From Isoetes taiwanensis (lineage: Eukaryota > Streptophyta > Lycopodiopsida > Isoetales > Isoetaceae), in NCBI GenBank assembly GCA_021234155.1, contig JAJEKV010000025.1:10043017-10107016 (forward strand): a DNA stretch of 64,000 nt, in the 5' to 3' direction. The notes under the pieces are model-generated. The model was not told where the DNA came from. It was given only the letters and a program-made list of their open reading frames with translations, and did not search any database. The position numbers and the translations under genes are program-made. Position 1 is the first letter of the stretch. Each line of letters begins with the position of its first letter. Positions 10,900 to 22,100 of the stretch are shown here, piece after piece.

Positions 10900-12800
10900 A
10901 ATAGAAAAACAAATTCGTATGCAGGCCAAGGAGTGGATGGACAAAATGGAGATCGTTTGGTGTCTTTTCATCTGATAGTGGTTTGGTACAAATCTTCCAA
11001 CATGCAATAGTTATGTGAGCAAGGCAATAGCTTGAAACTTCGCTAGGAAGACGTTAGTTTCTACTGCAATAATGGCAACAAGCAAATGATCTTGCAGCAT
11101 CTAACCTTTGTTTGGTTTTCATTTCAGAAGACCTTGCCCAACCACCACTAATTTGAGCAGCAACATTTTCGAAATAGGGGGTTCGTATGCGACTTAGCGT
11201 TCTATGATGCATGCAATGTTGCGGCGATGCTAGACATTGCGTGCATAGCGATCTGCCGCTGGCTATAGTGGAAAGCAATGACGTTGGTATGTTGGACATG
11301 GCAGCCATATTATGCTGAATAATAGGTTTTCTATGTTCTTGGCATCCATTCCCTAATTGCCTCTGAATCATTGTTGACTCTGCTACAATTTGCATTCTTT
11401 TAGAATAACCCTGTACAATAGCTAGTTGTGAATGCAAGTCTATTGAGTTCACATGGCCACAAACATCTAGTGGGCATGCTTCAAGGGCCTCATTTCTGGC
11501 TCTAGCACCAGAAATATAGAAGGTTGCTGTCGAGAAGCCATAACAGAACCACAAATTCGTATGCAGGATATGGAGTGGATGGACAAAATGGAGATCGTTT
11601 GGTATCTTTCCATCTGTTTGGTATCTTTCCAGACGAACTGACAAAGAAACGCAGAGCACTCTATGGGCCTAGAATGGTATTTGTGAAGTTGGTATCTATG
11701 AAGTTGCATGCTGTTAAAATATTGCATGTGGCTGTAAAGAAATATAAGCTTACCAAGGTATTAGTGCACGTAGCTATGCATGCTGGCTTCATCATGCTTG
11801 CCATTGGTTTATGTCGCGTCAAGCTTTGCATATGGCTGTAGGTGTTCAACATGATGGATGTCTAATCGGCATAGTTGCAAAGACGGGATGAAAGCATGAG
11901 ACTATAGACATCATTGCTAACATGCGGTGCCATCCAACAGACACAATCTGGGTGTCCATGCTCGCTGCATGCCAAGTGCATGATGATTTTGATGCAGGAT
12001 AGCGAGCTGCATTTACACAACTGACAACTATTAACTTATATTGATTTTTCTCCTATGGTCACATAATTAACTAATAAAAGGTATAGCATTTGGTATCATG
12101 CCATTCATTAGCATTCTATGTACCAGTTACACGTGGATTTTTCTGCCTTCAACTAAGATTGCCACGCTTGCACTTAAAGGACGTGGCCAATCTGTTAGAT
12201 CAAAATCAGTCATCAATTGCTTGTGGCTTGAAAGCTTGGAGTAACTTACAAAATATAAACATGCACAAAAAGTACATGCAGAACACGCATTAGAATACTT
12301 TGGACAAATGCAAGTAAAGGGGATACCTGCACAAGGGAAGTAACTAAACTAATCAATTTCATATTCGTTGTGTGTATAAGCAATAGGCAAGGCATTCCAA
12401 AATAGAATATTGTGCTTTTCTGATTTAAATGCTGCATGCATGCATGTGTATAGAGCTTAAAAGCAAGGGTTTTCTTGTGTTTTTGAGAAGGAGCCTTGCA
12501 AAGCTTTTGTAGAAGGCCAGAGACGACTTGCAGAGCATAGAAGGATTCTGTTGGAGACACCAAAGAGGCAAGAGCTTGGAGATCACATCAAGAACGACAT
12601 CAAACATCTTCTTACAGGTGGGGTTTTGTTGAGTTAATTTGAGGTACATGGGTTGATATCATTGGATTTATGCATGAATTGATAAGAAGGTTTGGCTATG
12701 TATGTTCGAGAAAGTATGCCATGCAGAAACATCCAGAGGAATGAAAGATGGAATAGAAGCTAATCTAGATGCATGGTAATTCCTAAAAGAGCCTGGAGTA
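10900..12800 (+). pseudogene. PPR-like gene debris, copy A
   Basis: Scattered plus-strand pieces resemble plant PPR (plant-combinatorial, E/DYW class) proteins. The best is at about 11,862-12,015: AKTG, then DIIANMRCHPTDTIWVSML followed by AACQVHDDFDAG. This matches the usual end of a PPR tract (IxxMPxxPDxxVWxxLLxACxxHxxxxxG). A second piece at about 12,670-12,760 (HELIRRFGYVCSRKYAMQK) resembles an E+ motif. A segment of about 85 bases (10,899-10,977) is repeated at 11,540-11,625. PPR proteins bind organelle RNA; this copy has no continuous frame and is decayed, miscalled, or both. The assignment rests on two short stretches. Copy B: about 35,530-37,440. Confidence 0.4.
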
Positions 12801-14740
12801 GGCCGAAATTGATGCAGGAGGAATCTAGTTGAGAAGTTATGGGCTGCAACAACGGTTTTTTCATGCAACAGACGGAATCGTCGCCGACAGAGCCAGAAGA
12901 TCTGGAAACATCCCGATATGACATGGAACAGGCCGATTTGGGCATTAGAACCCCGATGCATTGTGGGCAGCTCCGAAAAGTTGCAACCCGGTCTGTAACC
13001 CGATCTATTTGTTGGTTGTTTCGTTGTTTTATTTGTCCTTTTCCTTGATGTCTTGTTAATAAATGTCATGTACACCTTAAATAAAGTTATAAGAAGTGGA
13101 TAAATAAATGTACAAGGAGTATAGGGGAAACTATGGAAGTACAAGGGCAGGGATCTAGCACAGACTATCCACCATAGTAAGTTCAGTACAGATGCAGGAG
13201 ATAGGTCTGATTTGATTATTAGTTATTTAAGTATGCTTTGTTGAATTAAACAAGATAAGGTCCTAAAGTAACACGAGGCATTGAACGAGTGGTTCCTGGA
13301 GATGGGGCCTGGTTTTATGGTAAGTTGGCCGGCGGCAAGAGGCTATATCCGATTCAAACCTTAGGGTCATGAGGTCCCATGGTGGATTTTTAATACCGGA
13401 AATGCAAGATTTGGAGTTTCCACATTAAGACGCATTAATAAATCTTAAGCTATGGAAAGTGGGTTTTTAATTAGAATATTCAAAACCTTAGCTAACAATG
13501 GTTCAAAAAGAAATAGATGTTGGAACTTTGGAGATCTCCGGAGAAGTTGGGCATGAGAGCAATATGAGGGTATATGGAGTGTCCAATGATGAGGCTATGG
13601 TAGGGGGAGCACCGTGTTAGTCTAAGTGTATACATGTAAGTTTCTAAGTTGTTGCATTGTATTTTATCAAAGGCATCATAGCTAATGGATTATCCCCATG
13701 GGAGAATGGTTATGAGGCAAGTATTGCATTGTGTGGATTGGTAGTATCTTTCCTTGTATTGACGGCCAAATGCCACATGAGTGGCGCGGGAGCTACATCA
13801 ATGATAGCCATGCCTGATAATTTGCAATTGACTTCATCGGCCCTTGAGGCGTGATTAGATTGTGATCATCACCTTTTGGAAACCATGCTAATACCAAAGA
13901 TGTCGTTTAGCTACTCCGGAAAGGGCTAGCATGGTATTGGATGAGAAATTATATGTAAGAAGTATGGTAAGTTACTATATGACCAAGGCTGATGGCGGAT
14001 TTATCTTGGCCTTTGGGCCGTAAACACTTGTAAGCTAATGTGGAGTTGCATTCCTTTATCCCCAAAGGAGAATGGTTATGAGGCACAATATTGCATTGTG
14101 TGGAAGTATCTTTCCTTGTAAGTATTGTGAAAATGCTAAGTATGAGATATACTTCTATGTCATTGTAGGGTTCATTGGGGAAAATACTTTTGAACAAGTA
14201 TGGGCAACCTCGACAACGGTATGATCTAGGCACATGTATAGGGGTTTATTCTAATGAACTTCACATGTCTTGGTCTTGCCGTTGTTCCACCAAGTTTGTC
14301 TTGGTATTTGATCATGTCTATTGGAACCTCCTGGCCTGGGACTTCTAGGTTCTATGGGCCTAAGTTGCTCAAGCATGAATCATGTTCTATGTTCTTTTTG
14401 TATTCTTGTGCTCGCTGACACCGGGCTGGATTCTCCTGGCTTGGATTGCTACGCCACCAACTCTTGTGAACTCCCATAGTAAGAGGTCCTCGGGAAGGCG
14501 TGGGTGAGAGAGGGTATGCGCATATCTGACCACCCTCTGCTGCTTGGAATGTAAGTCGCACAGGCAACATGTCGCTAATCTGGGGCTGTATATAGGTACA
14601 TTTGAGTTTCCCATTGTCCTGAGCTATATTTATGATGATTTGGTATTTTGGCAATACCAATGCTATAACCTAGGTCTTCTTATTGGCAAAGAGACTTCTA
14701 GCTCATATTAAACTAAAATTAGATTTGCAATGGCAGAAGC
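12800..14740. other. Repeat-like spacer without a recognisable gene
   Basis: A 69-codon frame at 12,839-13,048 has no recognisable motif. A segment around 13,680-13,760 (GGAGAATGGTTATGAGGCA and its flank) recurs at 14,060-14,120, so an internal duplication or old terminal repeat is present. The copy B counterpart (37,440-39,150) is strongly divergent from it. Confidence 0.4.
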
Positions 14741-15770
14741 ATTAGAGTACGGGTTTGGGGCGATTTGGCTTTGAAAGACCCTGATCATTAGCCGAGATTG
14801 ACACTAACATCAGTTAAGGTGATTGATTTCTTAGGTGCCGCAGGAACTTCTTACATAAAACTTATGAAAACTAAAAAATTTCTCACAACCAATATATATT
14901 TGGATCCCACTCTTGGGATGCACGAGGCGCTGGCTCCACCACGCTAAATTCATTCTTGTTGTAGAATATGAAATAATTAGATGGGAAGAGATATACTGTG
15001 AAAGTCTTTTTTCTGACTTGGTAGTGGACCACTGTTTTAAGTGTAACGACAAAGAATTGCAATTCATGATGATTGAATACATGCGTCTTAAATATGCCAG
15101 TGGAATCAGATAATTCTTAATATAGCAGCATCATATATTATGCTGTTCTTCGTCTTGCTTTTAACTTACTTTTGGCTTGTTCACTGTAGGGCAGGATTAC
15201 AATGCCGACTGCAGGTCACCAAGAGCATATAACTAGAGACGACACAACATACGTACAGAACATGGTTAGGTACCCCAAAGATATTACCTTTGATAGTCGC
15301 GTTGGTTGATGATGTTTCAGCTTGAATGGTGTCTGGGTCCAAGTTCTCAAGGATAACAACCCGAAATAGAGCTTGTACACAGTTCATCCTGCTCACTCTC
15401 GTGAAATGTTTTGGTCTCTTCGAATTGACCTGGGGTCAAAAGCAACATCCATACATGTTGTCTACTGACCATTTTAGCTCTAGTCCACAATAGACAGCGA
15501 TTATATGATATGACTCTCTTCAGATCCTTCACAGTCTTCGTGAATCATACTGCTTACTTTACATCTTGAAAGATCTGTCATAAACTCCTTGTCCTGTTAT
15601 TGATCTTACACCACATCATCTTCAGCAGAGAAGGATTCTTTGGCAATAAAAGTTCGCATGTATGCCTCCACTATCAAAGTAGTCTTGCAATAAAATCTAT
15701 GTCATAGAAGCACTAGGTATCAGCTTGGTCTTAAACTCTAAAATGTATGCTTCAGCATTTTGTAACTTGA
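14740..15770. other. Spacer downstream of RuvX, nearly identical in both copies
   Basis: Identical or nearly so to 39,200-40,240. Frames of 60-83 codons exist on both strands (14,831-15,113, 15,181-15,396), but conservation between near-identical copies is not evidence of coding. It may hold the RuvX 3' end and UTR. Confidence 0.4.
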
Positions 15771-15780
15771 AAGTACGTAC

Positions 15781-17185
15781 CACTGCAGCATATGCATCAA
15801 CATTTGCTCTTCGGGAACGTTGGTTGCTCCCTCTGCAAGCTGAAAATGGTGAATAACTTGGATGCATTTCCAATAAATTAATCTGGACACCCTCACCTGT
15901 AAATCATAAGATCAAGCGCATCATCGGAGGTACCATATTCATCTTGAAAATAAACACGCCATCCTCTGCAGGGACTAATAATTAAAACACACAATTTCAA
16001 ATAAAAGGGACTATTAAATCACCGTTCAGCAGCACACTGAGCAAGTCGCCCGCAAAGCAGCGTTTTGATAGACTGAAGTGTTTCTTCCCATCAGAAGATC
16101 GTGGCAACCCAACAATAAACTCATCGGGCTTTCTGCATAATTGTTTTATTTAAGTGAATCACATAGACAGATGATGACATGGGATGACAGAATTATAGGA
16201 AGGCATATAGATCTGCTAATTCATGTTCGAATGTCGTAAGGATGAGAATAATCATATCTAGGTTATATTGCAAGCTACATGCTGGTTGAATTGGAGACGG
16301 AAAACATGTAATCAGCATAGGCGATGCAATGCTTAAGGACCGTATTCTCTAAAGCACCATACTCAAAGGGAATTAGAAAAGTGGTCAAAAGTTTTAACAC
16401 CTCTGCAGGCTTCCCATATGAAAATTAGTAGCCTTGAGAATAGCCTATCCTCCAAATAAAGAGAGTATAACACAGATTAGATAACTCATAGAAGATCTAT
16501 CTATGCTCATCAATTTCAACGCCACACATTTATGAAAAGTCCACCCCTTGCTCCTGCTTGGTTTGGCAGATTATATAGTGTTGTCGCTATATTGCAAATC
16601 CACATTTTTTTAAGCATGCAAATAGCATTCAAATAAAGAGTTAGCTTGTTTCCTGACCTCTACAGTAGCTAATTTCACAAGGTGCGACAATAACCTTTGC
16701 CCTTGCAATTTTACCACCTGACTACCATAAAATTCCGATTAGTTTAAGCAAAGAAAAACGTAATAAAACCATTCAGAGCTTACCGCAATGGGACGGGGAG
16801 CAAAACCGCATAAACTAGAGGCAACACCAGTTCTGGCATCTCCAAAATCAATTCCTAAACTATGGCGCAACTTATGAGCTCTTTCCCCAGCCTGTTTTCT
16901 GCGTGCATTTGACATGACACAACGCAATCTGGTCTTCAAATCATCTTTACTTAATTCGTTTTCTGTGTTCTCATTTGGCTCGGTCACATCAATCCCGGAG
17001 CCATATTCATCATCTGACTCTTCCTCTTCTTGGCGTTTTAAAATATGGTGCAGAAGCTCTCCGGTACCTTTTCGGGAAGCCAAGCTCGATTTTTCGAAGC
17101 TTAAGTGGGTGCATTTCGGAGCCGAGAAGCTGATTTGGGCATGTGTTGCAAAGAATGATGGAAGGCGAATTGACGATGCCGCCAT
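15781..17185 (-). CDS. RuvX/YqgF-type RNase H-fold nuclease, probably plastid-targeted, copy A
   Basis: Family of Holliday-junction-resolvase-like proteins and pre-16S rRNA nucleases. Minus-strand exons are: 17185-16784 (start MAASSIRLPSFFATHAQISF, Ser/Ala-rich and transit-like; acidic linker; then SLGIDFGDARTGVASS with the first catalytic Asp, and GFAPRPIA), 16717-16658 (VVKLQGQRLLSHLVKLATVE), 16132-16023 (DEFIVGLPRSSDG), 15965-15897 (GWRVYFQDEYGTSDDALDLMI) and 15832-15781 (SNQRSRRANVDAYAAV, with the last catalytic Asp). All introns are GT-AG. Exon 3 has three small indels that break the frame; copy B is in frame there, so these are probably sequence errors. A final exon below 15,781 is likely but not resolved. 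It is divergent from COQ4, with starts about 120 bases apart. Confidence 0.85.
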
Positions 17186-17308
17186 AGCCAGGCTCTTCCT
17201 TCGTCGTAAATTTTCCCGTGTAGCCAGGTAAAATTTGATTATTAGGGCTGAGCTGGCGTTCTGAACTGTGATATGTAGAACTCGTTTATTTGGGCACTGG
17301 AGCTTGAT
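17186..17308. promoter_or_regulatory. Shared bidirectional promoter region between RuvX and COQ4, copy A
   Basis: Only 123 bases separate the two start codons (17,185 minus and 17,309 plus). Both 5' UTRs and core promoters must overlap here or extend into each other's genes. No TATA box is evident. The copy B equivalent is 41,649-41,775 (127 bases). Confidence 0.5.
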
Positions 17309-19162
17309 ATGGCGGGAAACGCCTTGCATATCGTCCATGGAGGCTGCAGATCCGTGGCCACGAGAATTGGGCATCTGTAAATAATGGATCTGCAGAGCCC
17401 AATTCGCAGTGTCATCGCGTACCTTTTATCCCCTTGGCAAAAAGCAGCGGTGGCAATTGGTTCTCCCAATTGAGCAGCTAATAATCCTGCCAGAGCCGAT
17501 TTGGTTGCTGCTGCTGGAGAAACTACTGAGGTTTAGCATTCCAGCGTATGCTGCAAAGAATGAAGAATGATGAAGAAGGCCGGGTATGTCTCCTCTTATT
17601 CCACACAGTGAATCATACAAGTTGAAATTTGTTCCCTGAAAATTTGGGTGTCATTTTGTGTTAGAAAGATGTCCCTTTAAAAGCACATGTTATTCCTCCA
17701 CCTGATCCGCTGAGATGGTCTTTTGCTCTCAGACTCTCTTTTTTTCTTGTTTGTCAAGAATCTGGTTTATAAATCCAACACGCCATGGTTTCATAAGATG
17801 CAACATGCTAAGGATATATCGGTTAATACGATTGTCTTTGTGTTTTTGATATACTATTTCTATTTACATAATCTCTTGTGCTAGTCATATTTGCAATTCT
17901 AAATTAAGACATTCAATGAGACAGTAATATGTAGGCTGCAAATTCTATGATTTAATACCAGAATGTTTTCAAACCAAGTAGACTTGGTGAAGAAGCATAA
18001 ACATGTATGCTAGTAATCGTGCTTCATCTCATCTGAGTGAATGCCACTCTTGTCACACATGTTTGTTAACCTGCAGGATTAAGTTTAAGACTGCAGGATT
18101 GAAGTCTAAGAGTGCAGCATCAGTTGAAAATCTGATGCTGTGCTCTTGCAGCTTTTATACATTTCCAAGATATGCATAGTGTTTATTGATCCTATATTGC
18201 ATATGGGCTGTTTGTCTACTGAAATGTTATGATTTTACCTTTGTGATAATTGAAACAAATAATCTAACCTTCATATTTGTCCATATGCATAATAGCTGAC
18301 CTCATAGCTTGCATCAAACATACAGTAGTTTGACATGCATACAAATGTCTGTCTTGATTCTCGGCACATTTACATCTTCTCATGCCTTTATCAAAACATC
18401 TAGAGCTGCTGCATTGTGTCTGCAATCACCTATTGCACTCTGTCTGGTGATCCATCTTGCATGAACAAAATTGGATCATATCTACTTCCAGGAATAGTGC
18501 TCTGATTGTTTTGGAAGTGTTCTTCTCAAATTTGCACTTAAGTTCTGGATGGAATGTGCATTTACTGTTTTCTTATTTTTTGACTTGCAGGACTGCCATA
18601 CATGAATACTTTTTGTCTTTTTGTTGTGTTTTTGTCTGCTAAACATGCAGCTGATTTACAACAGGAAATCCTTTTGCACCGCCCAGAGTTGTCTCAGCTG
18701 CAGTTGAACATGCTTGGGATATGGTGAAAGACAACACCTTTGGTGCTGCATATGCAAAGTTTATGGGTTCCAGGAATTTCAACCGGATGATCGTCCCCCA
18801 GTTCGCTTTGTTGAGTCTGATGAGTTGGCTTATGGGCAACTCGTTATCGGTGAAGTCCATGATTTTGGCACGCTCTGTTTGACCTTCCTACAAATCTCTT
18901 AGGTGAAGCAGCTTTGAAAATGCTTGAATTTCAGGTGACATTGATGCCAATGTGTTTTATGGCAGTCTTGGCTGGAACTGCCAGGCTCAAATCACAACAA
19001 CAGTTGATGTTGTATAAGCATTATCTTCCATGGGCACTTTCAGCTGGAAGATCTTGCTCTGATTTAATGTGCATATACTATGAAAGGCATTTGACCTTGA
19101 TTTGAAGAAGTCCGCATAAATGGGGCATAATCACTGCCCCACCACTTAGACAGAAGACATAG
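17309..19162 (+). CDS. COQ4: COQ4, coenzyme Q biosynthesis protein, copy A
   Basis: Mitochondrial inner-membrane-associated scaffold/oxidative decarboxylase of ubiquinone synthesis. Exon 1 (17,309-17,583) encodes an Arg-rich presequence, then [25 protein letters not shown] and [14 protein letters not shown], and ends at a GTATGT donor. Exon 2 (18,665-19,162) starts after CAACAG with EILLHRP and carries [67 protein letters not shown]-like [34 protein letters not shown] and [14 protein letters not shown]-stop. This copy has several small indels relative to copy B (exon 1, the GHI-equivalent region, and near YYERHL), and one shared lesion in the HDxxH motif. Length and order fit the family (about 230-250 residues). 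Confidence 0.85.
17584..18664 (+). other. COQ4 intron 1, copy A
   Basis: A GTATGT...CAACAG intron of about 1.08 kb. It contains a GCATCAG-TTGAAAATC-TGATGC inverted repeat at 18,116-18,140 and two CTGCAGGATT copies (18,072 and 18,092). No nested gene is seen. Confidence 0.6.
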
Positions 19163-19533
19163 TGACAACCAAAGCGTAATGATTCAAAGAAGAAACAGGG
19201 AGTCGTTACTAACGCATTGCCAACTTAAGAATTATGAAAATGGTAATCATAATAATGACCTCCTTACGTGGAAACTTTGAAGTTTAATTTATTAGCTTGC
19301 AGCCTTTACCACTTTTTGTGCAAGGTTTTTGGCTGAATTCTGAAGATGTATTTGATGGCCATAGGGCTGATGAACGTCCAAACCATATCTATTATTGTAT
19401 GGCGAAGCGGCTGATAGTGCAGCGGGAGTGCATTTTCTGGTGTTTACTACATAGGAAACCAGGTCACATAGTTGAGATGTGCTATCATATAGAATGACTT
19501 GCGGATAAAGGATTCCAAATGTTGATATCGTCT
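19163..19533. other. COQ4 3' flank, no gene seen
   Basis: Shared with copy B 43,602-43,980. No recognisable coding or RNA gene. Confidence 0.5.
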
Positions 19534-20530
19534 ATATTCATCGATCATTTCTCTTTATTATTCATTCTCCGCCATTGATATGAGGAATATTCCATATCAT
19601 ATTTCAAATGGAGACACTATTGGGCTCGCCGGGCTTGACCCTTTGATGGGGTCAAACGCATTTCCATGTCAAAGATATGATTTCGTGCCAATGGTTCACA
19701 AGTCAGCTATGCAAATAAAACGAATTAAAGAAAAAATATTTCTAAGCTCCAACTTTGGTGGCCTTCATTCTAACGAATCAGAACTTGGGGGCCGCTTTCC
19801 AAATTCGGCCCACCAAGATATACTTGGGTTCCTTAAATAAGAAATCAGAATCTCAAGCCTCGCTGGTTGCCGAGAAAGCATGTTATGATTTGCCGACTTA
19901 ATCTGGTCCTAGATCTCTATTGCTCCCCTAAATCAAAAACTTGAAAAGATCCAGATAGCAGCCACAAATTTCATAACCCGACGTGGTACCCAAAAATCCT
20001 GTGAAATTTGCTTTGCACTTTATGTTTTGTTCGCACACTCAGATATCTTTAAACCCACGTAATCCATGATCTATGAGCCTATAGGAAAGAACTCCGTAAG
20101 TTATGACCAAATCATGCCTCCAATATCACATCTAATCAAGCAAATAAGGGAAAGAGAACCGATTCTAAAAACTCCTTAAAAATTTGAAGTCAGAGACCGC
20201 CCTCCTAAGCAACTTCAAAGCCATACTGCGGAGATCTTCCAAGAACTACACATCTTCCTCAAAAATAAATCCGAACCCTTCCCTTCCCATTAAAACCTAA
20301 AGTAGCATTGCTTCCAGTACCGCGCCACCGCCTAGAAGCTTGAGCATCGATCCGGAAAGCCCCCGCCGTAAATAAAATACCTAAACCACTCCCAAATAAA
20401 AAAATCAGTTTAACACGAAAATCGAATTCCATAAATCTAACCGTCGATTTCTAATGTATAAACATACTAATACCTACCAAAACCATTATAAATCTTAAGT
20501 TATAAAGTACCATTTCCACAACTTTTAAAC
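19534..20530. other. About 1 kb segment present in copy A and absent from copy B
   Basis: Copy A reads GATATCGTCTATA, then this segment, then ATCTGAACAAGTTA. Copy B (43,970-43,995) reads straight from GATATCGTCTATA into TCGGAACAAGTTA. No terminal repeat or target-site duplication is evident and the join shares only TAT. It looks more like a deletion in B than an insertion in A. The segment has no recognisable gene. Confidence 0.6.
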
Positions 20531-21198
20531 CTTATCTGAACAAGTTAAATAATACTTTTGAATTGCAAACAAAGCCTTCCACCCATCAATACTTTCTCAA
20601 GTTCTTTTAATTTAATTTTCTAGATTCATTACATGCTTGTTGCCTCAAAGGATGATTGTGTGATTTACATACCGGTAAGCAATTCATCACCAGAACTTCC
20701 TAGTGAAGTGCATCGCCGCTTTTCAAAGCATTCTAAATGCTACAAGAAGGACATCTATAGAAATTTCAAATTCCTATTTGCTTGTGTAACAAAAAATTGC
20801 CTTGTATTGTTGTTGCCGATTTGAATGCAGGGTTGCCTCTAAAACTATTCCTCCAAATAACTATAGTCTAACTATTTTGTAACTAAAAATATGCATCGAT
20901 CCACACCGTAGATAGAGATTCTCGTGGAGGGCTATAATATATATTCAAATTTTCGTGTTTCTTCTCATTCGCATTTTTCTCGAAGCAAAGCTATCTTTCT
21001 TCCCCTCCCCATATATCATTTTGGGTTCCTATTCCCGATCTCTTCTTCTATAGGATCCTATCCAAGCTCGCTTTTCTTTTCTTGCTTTTAAATATGTTCT
21101 GTTTATCCTATCCAAGCCTTTTTCTCTTGGCGATAAATATGTTCGAGCCATTCCTCTACAACAATAAGTCATTCGGTTGATCTCTCACCATCTTCTTG
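20531..21198. other. Spacer before the TRIM insertion, no gene seen
   Basis: Shared with copy B 44,015-44,640. A short frame at 20,633-20,824 has no recognisable domain. Confidence 0.4.
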
Positions 21199-21203
21199 AT
21201 GTA

Positions 21204-21536
21204 TGATATGGTCTCAGGGGTATGGGATAAAGCCCGAAAGGTTGGGGCCCATTGATAACGAGAGTATTTCTTTGAAGGATTCCCTTTTGGTGTGTGTGTT
21301 ATCACTAGGGGTACTAGTGCGTAACATTTGGTATCATCGAGCCAAGGTTCAATTCCTCGTATAAACATTGGTGTGTTCCACATGCTTGAGGGCAAGCATC
21401 TCTACGAGGGGAGGAATTGATATGGTCCGGCGGGGGTATGGATAAAGCCCGAAAGGTTGGGGCCCATTGCATAACGATTTCTTTGAAGGATTCGCCTTTT
21501 AGTGTGTTGGTTATCATTAGGGGTGCTAGTGTAACA
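21204..21536 (+). mobile_element. Complete TRIM (terminal-repeat retrotransposon in miniature), copy A only
   Basis: A small non-coding LTR element of 333 bases. The 5' LTR is 21,204-21,326 and the 3' LTR 21,418-21,536. Both begin TGATATGGTC and end GTAACA. A primer-binding-like site, TGGTATCATCGAGCC, starts at 21,329, two bases after the 5' LTR, and resembles the initiator-Met tRNA site TGGTATCAGAGC. A purine-rich tract, GAGGGGAGGAAT, lies at 21,406-21,417 directly before the 3' LTR. The five-base target duplication ATGTA flanks it (21,199-21,203 and 21,537-21,541). Copy B has the empty site with one ATGTA (44,640-44,644). It is structurally whole; the LTRs differ by several substitutions and small indels. 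It codes for nothing and would depend on enzymes from other elements. Confidence 0.9.
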
Positions 21537-21541
21537 ATGTA

Positions 21542-22100
21542 ACTCCTCTCAATCGCTCTTTTGAAGGTGCATCTTTTGACTCATGCAAGGGATTCATCTC
21601 AAAAATCAAGATGCATTTCGACTATGGCAGGGCTCTTAGATACATCTTTCACTCTTGAGTGCATGTCTATGCATGATGTCTACGTATGCTTTGAAATGCT
21701 TGAATCTATTGAATGATGGTGGTGTGGATATATTAATTGAACAATGTGCAACATTTCTTATTCCAGATTCCAAAAGATCCATGTTTGCAATTGCTGATTG
21801 GGAAAAACAAGAAGTTGTCCTTGGAAATCGTACATGGGCTAACTTCCAAAGGAGGTTGAGATGTGATTCTCTTACCCCTAGCTGCAAGCAGAGCATTTCA
21901 GAATTTTGGAAATAGAATAGCAGTCTCTCTCCTTGCAAGAAGGATGTTGTGAACTTTGTTGTAGACTCTAGCTTTCCAAATTTCTTATCCCTTGCACCTT
22001 ATGGAGGTCACACATGTATAAATTTCCATGGAAACATTCCTTGTTATTCTTAAATATTCCTAACAACCAAACCACTTTTTAGCTGCAACCTTTTCAACAA
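21542..22100 (+). pseudogene. Unknown coding remnant shared by both copies
   Basis: The plus frame at 21,655-21,915 reads DILIEQCATFLIPDSKRSMFAI..., and the copy B version (44,700-45,030) has TMHDVYACFEMLES and LIEQCATFLIPDSKRSM. The LxxLCxxFL-like pattern weakly recalls the helix after a BTB domain, but I would not name it. Small indels separate the frames. Confidence 0.25.

Larger units (their letters stand above)
371..22100 (+). repeat. Large duplicated segment, copy A
   Basis: About 21.7 kb whose contents recur in the same order and orientation in 25,252-45,212. Anchors include the LINE, Gypsy fossil, coiled-coil/RING-like gene, RuvX and COQ4. Copy A is the longer by a 1 kb segment and a TRIM. 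Confidence 0.95.

Noticed and set aside
14831-15113. Overlapping 83- and 66-codon frames identical in both copies
   Set aside because: The surrounding non-coding DNA is equally identical, so conservation says nothing about coding.
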